A stretch of 5,732 nt of DNA from Firmicutes bacterium CAG:882. Lineage in GTDB: Bacteria; Bacillota; Clostridia; Lachnospirales; Lachnospiraceae. Both the position numbers and the translations under genes were made by a program. The DNA lies in the NCBI GenBank assembly GCA_000435595.1, contig FR895360.1, positions 1 to 5,732 of the forward strand, written 5' to 3'. The notes below the pieces were generated by a model. The model did not search any database. It saw only the letters and a list, made by a program, of their open reading frames with translations, and was not told where the DNA came from. Below are positions 1 through 4,699 of the stretch, piece after piece (positions within the stretch are counted from its first letter, which is position 1; each line of letters starts with the position of its first letter).

Positions 1-47
1 CAGCTCCGCTTTGGGGCTTGAAAATTTAACAAGGGAGGATTTACACC

Positions 48-209
48 ATGGACAAGATAATTAATCGGCTCATGAGCTGCGGCTACACTTGTGATGATGC
101 AGAGATCGAAGCCGACAAGATGGTTGAGATGAACAGGTGGGACGGTGCCGAGATGTGCTCCCGTGAGTATGCCATACAGATGGTGCTTGATGCCATCGAG
201 GAAGAATAA
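48..209 (+). CDS. Small acidic hypothetical protein, 53 aa
   Basis: This short open frame begins MDKIINRLMS and ends in DAIEEE followed by TAA. A strong Shine-Dalgarno sequence (GGGAGG at 33-38) sits nine bases before the ATG, which decides the start. The protein is acidic and predicted helical, with two Cys residues (CGYTCDD near residues 11-15) and one further Cys (AEMCSRE), and no membrane segment. An intrinsic terminator follows seven bases after the stop, so it is the last gene of a plus-strand transcript entering from the left. I do not recognise the family. Small proteins of this style are common in phage early and accessory modules. It converges on the minus-strand operon that fills the rest of the window. 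Confidence 0.75.
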   Translation: MDKIINRLMSCGYTCDDAEIEADKMVEMNRWDGAEMCSREYAIQMVLDAIEEE

Positions 210-215
210 GCAGTT

Positions 216-246
216 AAAAAGAGAACTTCTAAAAAGTTCTCTTTTT
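216..246 (+). terminator. Intrinsic terminator after the 53-aa gene
   Basis: A perfect 13-bp stem (216-228 with 234-246) encloses a 5-base loop. The stem core is GAGAACTT/AAGTTCTC and its 3' arm ends in five T. It lies directly after the stop codon at 209. Because the stem is flanked by A-runs on one side and T-runs on the other, it could also work on the minus strand, but its position fits the plus-strand gene. Confidence 0.85.
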
Positions 247-254
247 GTCGTTCC

Positions 255-283
255 TTGACAAATTTAAATCGAAGTGCTATTTT
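255..283 (+). promoter_or_regulatory. Sigma-70-type promoter
   Basis: A perfect -35 box TTGACA (255-260) is separated by exactly 17 bases from a -10-like TATTTT (278-283, four of six matches to TATAAT). Transcription would begin near 290. No protein start with a ribosome binding site follows, which suggests an RNA product. The site comes directly after the preceding gene's terminator, so it would define a separate unit. Confidence 0.6.
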
Positions 284-289
284 ATCATC

Positions 290-455
290 AAGTGGACAAC
301 TGCGCCATTAATGGGCGGCGGTTTGTAACGTAATGCTGCTTGGTGGTCTGTTCGTTGTGCCTAACTTTATTGTCATAGGCAGAGCCGGGCGGTTTTGGGT
401 GCGGTGTTGTACTGGTCCCACCACCATGCAGAGCCATTTTAGGCTCAAAAACGAC
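290..455 (+). ncRNA. Candidate structured non-coding RNA
   Basis: About 165 bases directly after a promoter-like site are roughly 53% GC (301-420), compared with about 25% GC in 481-600. The stretch carries several possible helices: TGCCTA/TAGGCA (a hairpin near 358-381), TGGTGGT/ACCACCA (near 341-347 and 419-426), a possible closing stem ACAAC-GCGCC with GGTGC-GTTGT, and GAGCC/GGCTC (near 430-446). No frame here has a Shine-Dalgarno sequence. Some of the stems compete with each other, so no single fold is claimed. I do not match it to a named RNA class; it does not resemble tmRNA, RNase P RNA or SRP RNA. The 3' end could lie after the GAGCC/GGCTC hairpin or at the large terminator 602-648. 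Confidence 0.4.
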
Positions 456-601
456 ATCAAATCGGAGCCAAATTTTGACAAAATCGTAAATCGGTTTTTA
501 TATTTTTACTTTGAGATAGACGGGGGTATCAAAATTTTTAGCAAGAAAATTTTTGCCGAAAAATATTAAATAAAATCAAGAATTTTGAGAAAATGCAAAC
601 G

Positions 602-648
602 AAAATCGAAGTCGGATTTTACGGAAATCTGATTTCGATTTTTTTATT
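602..648 (+). terminator. Long, probably bidirectional terminator
   Basis: An 18-bp stem (602-619 with 625-642, including two G-U pairs) has the 5-base loop TACGG. On the plus strand it is followed by a T-rich tract, and the minus-strand version also ends in TTTT. It lies 45 bases beyond the last minus-strand gene and downstream of the plus-strand RNA candidate, so it can stop both converging transcripts. Confidence 0.8.
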
Positions 649-686
649 TTGCTTTATGCAGATAGGGGGATATGAAAAATTTCAAA

Positions 687-827
687 TTAATTTTTCACTT
701 GATTTTGCGCCGTAAAAATCACAGCCTTAGCCACGTATTCACATTGGCTAAGCTCGTATATCATACGTTCCATTGTCATTTCCGGGTTAGTTCTCTGAAT
801 GTATTCTAATAGCTGTTCTGCACTCAT
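687..827 (-). CDS. Small hypothetical protein, 46 aa
   Basis: This frame begins MSAEQLLEYI and ends QNQVKN followed by TAA. The ATG overlaps the TGA stop of the metallopeptidase-like gene (ATGA, positions 824-827). It has a good Shine-Dalgarno (GGAGGG) four bases upstream, so the two genes are translationally coupled. The sequence is predicted helical (TNPEMTMERMIYELSQCEY) with one Cys and no obvious membrane span. I recognise it only as the type of short helical protein found at the end of phage operons in Clostridia; function unknown. It is the last gene of the minus-strand operon, just before the long terminator. Confidence 0.7.
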   Translation of the reverse strand: MSAEQLLEYIQRTNPEMTMERMIYELSQCEYVAKAVIFTAQNQVKN

Positions 828-1144
828 ACTGCCCTCCGTGCTAGGCTCGACATGATGTTGTCAAGCAAATATACTAAGTCGGTGCCGTAAAGGCTTATCC
901 AGCCTGCAAGGTATTCTTCCTGTTCAATCGGCATTTCTATGTCATAACTAAAGCAAAATGCGTGGCATAGTTCGTGAGCGATTATGCGCCTTAAATAAGC
1001 CCCTTTTGGTGCGGTTGATACAAATATACTCCTGCAGCTCCAATCGGTCACAGCAAGGCTTGTAGTGCCGTCTGAACGCAATAAATCAGGGCTTGCGCTG
1101 TTTACAAATATTAAATTCCATTCAATGCCGTTAATTGTAAACAT
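824..1144 (-). CDS. HExxH zinc metallopeptidase-like protein, 106 aa
   Basis: The chosen start (MFTINGIEWN) has the Shine-Dalgarno GAGGT at 1150-1154, five bases upstream. An in-frame extension back to 1195 would run through a stable hairpin and has no better ribosome site. The protein contains HELCH at residues 57-61, the HExxH zinc-binding and catalytic signature of zincin peptidases. It is followed by an acidic stretch (EQEEYLAGW, residues 74-82) that could supply the third zinc ligand. The arrangement recalls ImmA/IrrE-like and SprT-like small phage peptidases, but it is too divergent for a family name. No signal peptide is seen, so it is probably cytoplasmic. Its stop overlaps the start of the 46-aa gene. 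Possible roles are cleavage of a regulator or a virion protein; both are inference. Confidence 0.75.
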   Translation of the reverse strand: MFTINGIEWNLIFVNSASPDLLRSDGTTSLAVTDWSCRSIFVSTAPKGAYLRRIIAHELCHAFCFSYDIEMPIEQEEYLAGWISLYGTDLVYLLDNIMSSLARRAV

Positions 1145-1159
1145 AATGTACCTCACAAT

Positions 1160-1183
1160 GGTAGGAGCATTTCTGCCCCTACC
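1160..1183 (-). promoter_or_regulatory. Intergenic hairpin with GAAA tetraloop
   Basis: On the minus strand a 10-bp stem (1183-1174 with 1169-1160, one G-U pair) closes a GAAA loop, a GNRA tetraloop. It fills the gap between the 242-aa gene stop (1192) and the ribosome site of the metallopeptidase-like gene. No T-run follows on the minus strand, so it is not a standard terminator there. An mRNA-stabilising, processing or partial-attenuation element is plausible. Confidence 0.6.
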
Positions 1184-1191
1184 TTTAAAAA

Positions 1192-1920
1192 TCAAATCTT
1201 AGTCATAAGCACTGACATTTTATTTTTCAGCATTGTGCGTTCCTCGGGTGTCATGTCAGTTAAAAGCTCTGTCATATCAGTGCTTAACTCTCTCATGTAC
1301 TCATCAAGTGACTGCATTTTTGCATCCTTGTCCTGCTGGGTGTTTGCCTTGTGCTGTTCCTTAGTCTCCATGTAATGCTTGCGGCTTATACCACTTCTGC
1401 CCTCACGCATATCACGTTCCATAGAACTGCCACTTCTCGGCTGGTCAATCATTCCCATGCGGTCTACATCCGAGAAGTACATTCTGCCCCGGCTCAATCT
1501 GTCCATGTCTCTCATGCGCTCCATGCTGTCATAATCCATATCTGTCATATCGCCCGGGTATCTGTGCCAATATGGCGGTTCCTCATAGCCACGTCTGCCG
1601 ACATAGGTTCCTTTACCTTTCGGCGCATATCTGCCGGTGGTCTTGTAGCGGTATTCGTCATAGAAGCGTCTGCCATCCTCTTCGCCATATTCGGTTTTGA
1701 ACATTCTGAGAAGCTCCTTGTTGTACTCTTCTTCCTCTTCGTCAGCCTTCTTCATTGACTTGACGATAACCGCGCGATATTCCGCTTCACATAAATCCTT
1801 AATCATATCCACAGCTTCTGACATTTCCTCAACATTTACGTTTTCGATGCCTTTATCAAGTTCGGACAGTGTCTTTTCTGTGAGACATTCAATCATTCTG
1901 TGTATTCTTTCGATATGCAT
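1192..1920 (-). CDS. Phage-type hypothetical protein, 242 aa
   Basis: The start (MHIERIHRMI) is supported by GGGAGG at 1932-1937, which overlaps the end of the upstream gene, so the two genes are adjacent in one operon. Residues 1-80 are predicted helical and acidic, with a run of five Glu near 60-65. The middle (about 85-185) is low in complexity and rich in Arg, Asp, Met, Gly and Tyr. The C-terminal 50 residues form a helix (LDEYMRELSTDMTELLTDM). No membrane segment or catalytic motif is seen. I recognise similar proteins in gut Firmicutes phages and prophages, always without known function. A structural or scaffold-like role would fit the composition, but this is not shown by the sequence. 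Confidence 0.8.
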   Translation of the reverse strand: MHIERIHRMIECLTEKTLSELDKGIENVNVEEMSEAVDMIKDLCEAEYRAVIVKSMKKADEEEEEYNKELLRMFKTEYGEEDGRRFYDEYRYKTTGRYAPKGKGTYVGRRGYEEPPYWHRYPGDMTDMDYDSMERMRDMDRLSRGRMYFSDVDRMGMIDQPRSGSSMERDMREGRSGISRKHYMETKEQHKANTQQDKDAKMQSLDEYMRELSTDMTELLTDMTPEERTMLKNKMSVLMTKI

Positions 1921-1926
1921 ATTACG

Positions 1927-2346
1927 TTAAGCCTCCCTTACTGCAATCAAGTTACTGTTCTGTACTTCGATAGCCTGTGTAGATGTATTCTGCACCGCTA
2001 CTGTACTGCAACAACCGCAAGGTACATCCACGTATGCCTGAGCTGATACATTAAAGAAATTCTCAACTGCGGCTGGCGTTACAATCATTCTTGTTGACTG
2101 CAAAGGCTCTCCATCTACTGCTATGGCAAGTGAAATTTCTTCAACCGTGCCGCCTGTCGGTATCTGAATATTACCGCTATACGATACTAAAAATCTAGCT
2201 TTGCACTGATTTGTAACACCTCTCAGCTTGATAATTCCGCTACCGGTTCTGTGTACGATACATTTTGTTCCGTTTACTGCTGTTTCTGTAAATGCAACAT
2301 CTTCTCCAGCGGCAACGGTTTGTAATGCAATTCCTGTTACTTCCAT
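1927..2346 (-). CDS. Beta-rich phage hypothetical protein, 139 aa
   Basis: The preferred start (MEVTGIALQT) has the purine-rich Shine-Dalgarno AGAGAGG eight bases upstream. The frame stays open to an ATG at 2448 that would add 34 residues, but that start has only a weak ribosome site. The added peptide does contain a CxxC pair (TCMVCPYFY), so an N-terminal extension cannot be excluded. The body is rich in Val, Thr and Gly in alternating patterns typical of beta-sandwich proteins (RFLVSYSGNIQIPTGG) and contains CGCC near residue 110. I recognise relatives in Clostridia phages as small putative virion or surface-decoration proteins; the exact role is unknown. It lies seven bases before the 242-aa gene and downstream of the repeat array. 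Confidence 0.8.
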   Translation of the reverse strand: MEVTGIALQTVAAGEDVAFTETAVNGTKCIVHRTGSGIIKLRGVTNQCKARFLVSYSGNIQIPTGGTVEEISLAIAVDGEPLQSTRMIVTPAAVENFFNVSAQAYVDVPCGCCSTVAVQNTSTQAIEVQNSNLIAVREA

Positions 2347-2451
2347 TATTTTTACCTCTCTTTCATAAAAATAAGGGCAAACCATACAAGTCTGCCCCAT
2401 GCTCCCGACATCAATGTCGGTACCAACGTAATACTGCTTAGCAGACATAAT

Positions 2452-2523
2452 CTTTCGAGTTTTCTTTCGAGTGAAACTCGATACTTAACTCGATTAAACC
2501 AATTTAAACCAAGAATTAAACCG
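2452..2523 (-). repeat. Six 12-bp units forming three successive pairs
   Basis: Read on the plus strand in 12-base steps, the region gives CTTTCGAGTTTT, CTTTCGAGTGAA, ACTCGATACTTA, ACTCGATTAAAC, CAATTTAAACCA and AGAATTAAACCG. Each neighbouring pair shares a 7-9 base core. ACTCGA in the middle pair is nearly the complement of TTCGAGT in the first pair, so hairpins are also possible. It lies between the intron-split gene and the 139-aa gene, just upstream of the latter's possible long start. It may be a protein-binding operator or simply slippage-generated sequence. Confidence 0.65.
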
Positions 2524-2559
2524 AGCAAATTTGATTAAGATACTTGATTATTTAATTGT

Positions 2560-2918
2560 TTAGCAGCCGCATCCTGTATTGCAACCACATCCATAAGCAT
2601 AAGCATTAGGATTAGGCACAACATAGGCTGGAATAGCTGTAGGATTTACAGCATTTATAATCTGATTTGTCTGTGCTGCCATTGTTGTAGTCAGAAGTGC
2701 GTTCTGTCTATCCTGTGATGCAGCTCTGCGTAAATCATTGTTCTCTGCTGTAAGTGTTGCTATCTTGTCATTTGTCAGGAAGTCAAGGATTGCTCTCGTT
2801 CCTGCCTGCTGGCTGTCAATAATATCTCTTGTATTATTGTTCATTGTGTTCTGTAAAGCACAAGTGTTAGTTGCCATATTGTAGTTTACACCTTGAATGG
2901 CTTCTCTTGTCTCGCAGC
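2560..2918 (-). CDS. Exon 2 of Gly-rich membrane protein (residues 144-262)
   Basis: This is the 3' exon of the intron-split gene; it must be joined to 4200-4629. The splice completes a Cys codon (T from exon 1 plus GC from exon 2), giving QCCCETREAIQGVNYN and then MATNTCALQN. An ATG at 2877 could make it look like a separate 105-aa gene, but it has no good ribosome site, and the frame continues without a stop back to the splice junction. The encoded part is helical (DIIDSQQAGTRAILDFLTND and LTAENNDLRRAASQDRQ, coiled-coil-like). It then has a Pro/Asn-rich segment (IPAYVVPNPNAYAYG) and a Cys/Gly tail ending GCGCNTGCGC. The tail could bind metal or form disulphides; this is inference. Confidence 0.88.
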
Positions 2919-3125
2919 CAATTTTGTTATCATGTAAGCTCTTTATCTTACATTTCTATCGGTTTCCTCGATAGTTCAGACTATATCTTCACCTATACTA
3001 ACCATATAGGGTCGGGCACTCGTGTTGAGTTTATTGGTATTCGTCCTCACTCATTAGTCGTTGAAGCTTCAACACTACTGTTGTCGAAATTCGTGTTGCT
3101 TGCCTGCTGATTATCATATTCACAT
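2919..3125 (-). ncRNA. Group I ribozyme, 3' half (P5' to P9.1)
   Basis: AUGUGAA (3125-3119) and GAU close P5, CAGCAG (3109-3104) closes P4, and CAACAC/GUGUUG (3098-3093, 3075-3070) forms P6a. GACUA in R (3059-3055) pairs with UAGUC in S (2983-2979) as P7, the guanosine-binding helix. UGAGU/ACUCA (3053-3049, 3030-3026) is a P7.1-like stem. GCCCGA (3017-3012) closes P3. CCUAUA/UAUAGG (3010-3005, 2997-2992) is P8. CUAUCG/CGAUAG (2974-2956) is P9 and AUGUAAG/CUUACAU (2953-2932) is P9.1. The terminal G at 2919 is the expected omega-G. Confidence 0.85.
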
Positions 3126-3187
3126 ACATATTTCATGTTTTTCCTTTTTCCGGCTATATACGGAGCTAAATATCCTTTTTCAATCCA
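3047..3187 (-). pseudogene. Out-of-frame 3' end of the homing endonuclease
   Basis: In the -1 frame relative to the endonuclease, a 46-codon stretch runs WIEKGYLAPYIAGKRKN and then MKYVCEYDNQQASNTN up to a TGA. WIEKG lines up with WCEKG and WAKKG, which end the helix-turn-helix part of the first and second repeats of the intact protein. Compared with repeat 1, about 28 bases are missing just before the Trp codon, enough to shift the frame. The relic overlaps P5, Q, P6 and R of the ribozyme, so the ancestral gene probably shared bases with the catalytic core. A programmed -1 shift at the local A-run is an alternative, but it would not restore the missing residues. Confidence 0.65.
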
Positions 3188-4023
3188 AGCATTTCTTCTG
3201 CTTCTTTTTTTGAATTATATCTTACTCCATTTACAATGATAGGTTTTGAATGCAATTCGCTATTTTTACTTGGCACAAAATAATGATTAGTTTTGTCATC
3301 TGCATATCTGCATACGCATCCTTTGGGGGAAAATCCTTTTTTCGCCCAGTTTGTTATTGTAGAAGTTGAGACTTTTATTTTTTTTGCTAAATCAACGGCA
3401 GATTCGTATATTTCATCATTGTAAATAATTTCCTTACAACTTCCTTTACTATACCTTCCACCTTTGAACTCGACTTGTTTTGAATCTTCGTATCTACATA
3501 TATCAAAATTACTACTAATCCCTTTTTCACACCATTTTTTTATAGTGTCATATGAAACGCCAAAATGTTCTTGAGCTGATTTTATAGAATTAAATTTATC
3601 CTCACCAATAATCACGCCTCTGCTTTTCTTTAGAGATACTCTTTCAGAAGTTTTTTTATCTTTCATTGGATTGTTTAAAATCATTCTTTTTCTCTGCTCT
3701 TTTGATTTCATTACATTATTTTTTGAATACTGTTCTCGTTTTTCATCTGTCCACCAATTCGTAACGCCACCGGCGCCACCTTTGTTTATATTGCACACGC
3801 ATTGTCCGATGCACTTTAACTGAAAAACTCTTTCAAACTCATATTCAAAAGCTTCTTTTTCTGAATCAAATCGTTTCACTATCCTACTTTCACAATCATA
3901 TCTTTTTATCATTTCATTAAATAATCGATTGTGTTTTCTTACCTTATAGCGATTTTTACATCCTTTTCCTACATATATTATTTCTCCTGTTTCTTTAATA
4001 TACCATTCATATACATAAAACAT
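3166..4023 (-). CDS. GIY-YIG homing endonuclease, C-terminally truncated, 285 aa
   Basis: This is probably the homing nuclease that cuts intronless copies of the split gene so that repair copies the intron. The GIY-YIG domain occupies residues 1-85: YVY (3-5) and YVG (17-19) are the paired signature, with R25, H31, E62 or E64 and N78 as likely catalytic or supporting residues. NNPMKDKKTSER (117-128) resembles the NUMOD3 DNA-binding motif. Two NUMOD1-like helix-turn-helix repeats follow (about 137-178 and 199-241, ending WCEKG and WAKKG). A third (262-285) is cut off by a frameshift. ATG at 4023 is chosen because GGAGGT (4031-4036) is ideally spaced; GTG at 4032 overlaps that site. It has its own promoter and lies in intron loop L5. 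All catalytic residues look intact, but DNA specificity may be altered. Confidence 0.88.
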   Translation of the reverse strand: MFYVYEWYIKETGEIIYVGKGCKNRYKVRKHNRLFNEMIKRYDCESRIVKRFDSEKEAFEYEFERVFQLKCIGQCVCNINKGGAGGVTNWWTDEKREQYSKNNVMKSKEQRKRMILNNPMKDKKTSERVSLKKSRGVIIGEDKFNSIKSAQEHFGVSYDTIKKWCEKGISSNFDICRYEDSKQVEFKGGRYSKGSCKEIIYNDEIYESAVDLAKKIKVSTSTITNWAKKGFSPKGCVCRYADDKTNHYFVPSKNSELHSKPIIVNGVRYNSKKEAEEMLGLKKDI

Positions 4024-4051
4024 GTTGTTCACCTCCGCAATTTATATACTA

Positions 4052-4080
4052 ATTATACATCAGTTTTATGCGAAAGTAAA
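4052..4080 (-). promoter_or_regulatory. Promoter of the intron endonuclease
   Basis: A consensus -10 box TATAAT (4057-4052) lies exactly 17 bases after a -35-like TTTACT (4080-4075, four of six matches to TTGACA). Transcription would begin near 4045, about 20 bases before the endonuclease start and just after its nearest ribozyme strand. Such a promoter lets the nuclease be made independently of the spliced host transcript, as in phage T4 introns. Confidence 0.65.
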
Positions 4081-4199
4081 TGTGAACTTAGACTTTCCAG
4101 CAATTCACCCGATTGCCAACGCATATCACTATGCGTAAGTACCTACTGCGTTTACGTTAAAAGTAAACAAATTCAAAATGGCTTTTTTGAATTTATTTA
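4080..4199 (-). ncRNA. Group I ribozyme, 5' half (P1, P2, P3, P4, P5 strands)
   Basis: The 5' exon end AGUGCU (4205-4200) pairs with GGUACU (4143-4138) to form P1, with the splice-site U opposite G. CGCAGU just before it (4150-4145) pairs with the first six bases of exon 2 (GCUGCG) as P10. Two hairpins lie inside the P1 loop: a 10-bp stem at 4169-4194 and a 6-bp stem at 4150-4168. P2 is a 6-bp stem (ACGCAU/AUGCGU, 4119-4136). The P3 strand UCGGGU is at 4112-4107, the P4 strand UUGCUG at 4103-4098, and the P5 strand GUC plus UUCACAU runs down to 4080. All positions are from manual pairing. Confidence 0.85.
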
Positions 4200-4629
4200 A
4201 GCACTGAGCAAGCTGTGACTGCAATGCGTTTGTATTCTGCATATTAGCGACTGTATCAGCGTTAATAGCTTGCTGTATGCCATAGCCGGTCTGCATGATA
4301 TTTGTGTTAATGCCATTGAAGCCGGTAAGCATACTGTTGTTTATAGCGTAGAAGCCGTCGCAAAGTCCGTTGGAAATGCCATCTAACTTGCTGATAACAG
4401 CGGAATTATCAAAGCCTCTCTGAATATCAGCCTGCGTAGCCGCTGTCGCAGCATAGCCACCGCCATTGTTGCCACCAAAACCGCCAAATCCACCATTTCC
4501 CCATCCAAAGAGCAATGCGAATACAACGATTATCCAAAGCCATCCGCCGTCAGCCCATCCACCGTTATTGCCGTTGCCGTCAATGTTCGCGACTAATGGG
4601 ATGCTGGCGCAATTTGAGTTTGAAAACAT
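4200..4629 (-). CDS. Exon 1 of Gly-rich single-span membrane protein (residues 1-143)
   Basis: The start MFSNSNCASI is fixed by an excellent Shine-Dalgarno (AGGAGGT, 4636-4642) six bases upstream; an in-frame ATG at 4710 overlaps the preceding gene and lacks one. One hydrophobic span (GWLWIIVVFALLFGWG, about 29-44) is framed by Gly/Asn-rich stretches. A helical region with repeated motifs follows (GLCDGFYAINNSMLTGFNGINTNIM). The exon ends at LQSQLAQC plus one base; joined to 2560-2918 it makes a 262-residue protein. Without splicing, translation would add 23 intron-coded residues and stop at 4129. I recognise close relatives in many gut Firmicutes phage genomes, function unknown. The single span and Cys-rich tail suggest a virion or host-membrane role. 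Confidence 0.9.
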
Positions 4630-4659
4630 ATTGTTACCTCCTAAAAATATATTCATAAA

Positions 4660-4689
4660 GATGTCACCTAGGTAATTTGCAAAGACATC
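4660..4689 (-). other. Weak hairpin before exon 1
   Basis: GATGTC (4689-4684) can pair with GACATC (4665-4660) around an 18-base loop that contains the palindrome ACCTAGGT. It lies in the 70-base gap between the Met/Gln-rich gene and exon 1, followed by an A/T-rich stretch and then the strong ribosome site. It is too weak to call a terminator; a processing or translation-control element is possible. Confidence 0.3.
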
Positions 4690-4699
4690 TAATATGCTA

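Larger units (their letters stand above)
210..686. other. Gene-free stretch between converging transcripts
   Basis: This 477-base gap holds no convincing protein gene. It contains, in order, the terminator of the 53-aa gene, a promoter-like site, a GC-rich candidate structured RNA, an AT-rich stretch (about 456-600, roughly 25% GC by hand count) with no feature I can name, and a long terminator hairpin. The AT-rich part includes two near-identical segments, AAAATTTTTAGC and AAAATTTTTGCC, near 533-557. Confidence 0.6.
2919..4199 (-). mobile_element. Group I intron with homing endonuclease
   Basis: A 1281-base insertion interrupts a phage gene and carries all group I landmarks on the minus strand. 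The P element AAUUGCUGGAAA is at 4105-4094, the Q element AAUCAGCAG at 3112-3104, the R element UUCAACGACUAAU at 3065-3053, and the S element GUUCAGACUAUAUCUU (plus-strand reading) at 2974-2989. The 5' exon ends in U and the intron ends in G, as group I chemistry requires. Removing it gives 430 + 359 = 789 exon bases, an exact 263 codons including the stop. The insert between P7 and P3 (P7.1-like) suggests subgroup IA. The GIY-YIG endonuclease sits in loop L5. Members of this class self-splice using guanosine and spread by endonuclease-driven homing. Splicing itself is predicted, not shown. Confidence 0.92.

Noticed and set aside
1..47. Tail of a gene entering from the left edge
   Set aside because: All three frames stop or run out within a few codons of ambiguous sequence; nothing distinguishes a real coding end.
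333..569. Plus-strand open frame of 78 codons
   Set aside because: No Shine-Dalgarno, unusual composition (GC-rich start, AT-rich end), and it begins inside the candidate structured RNA.
1145..1195. N-terminal extension of the metallopeptidase-like protein (MIFKGRGRN)
   Set aside because: It would be coded by the GNRA hairpin and overlaps the previous gene; GAGGT before 1144 is a better start signal.
1351..1930. Plus-strand open frames opposite the 242-aa gene
   Set aside because: They are antisense shadows of a gene with a strong ribosome site and show no family-like sequence.
2560..2877. An independent 105-aa gene starting at ATG 2877
   Set aside because: The frame is open upstream to the splice junction with family-like sequence (CETREAIQGVNYN) and the ATG has no ribosome site.
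4024..4032. GTG start at 4032 for the endonuclease
   Set aside because: It overlaps the GGAGGT ribosome site; the ATG at 4023 has correct spacing.
2919..4199. Insertion sequence, intein or group II intron as explanation for the split gene
   Set aside because: No transposase, terminal inverted repeats or reverse transcriptase; the insert has stop codons in the host frame, so it is not an intein; the S-element and P1/P10 pairing are group I features.
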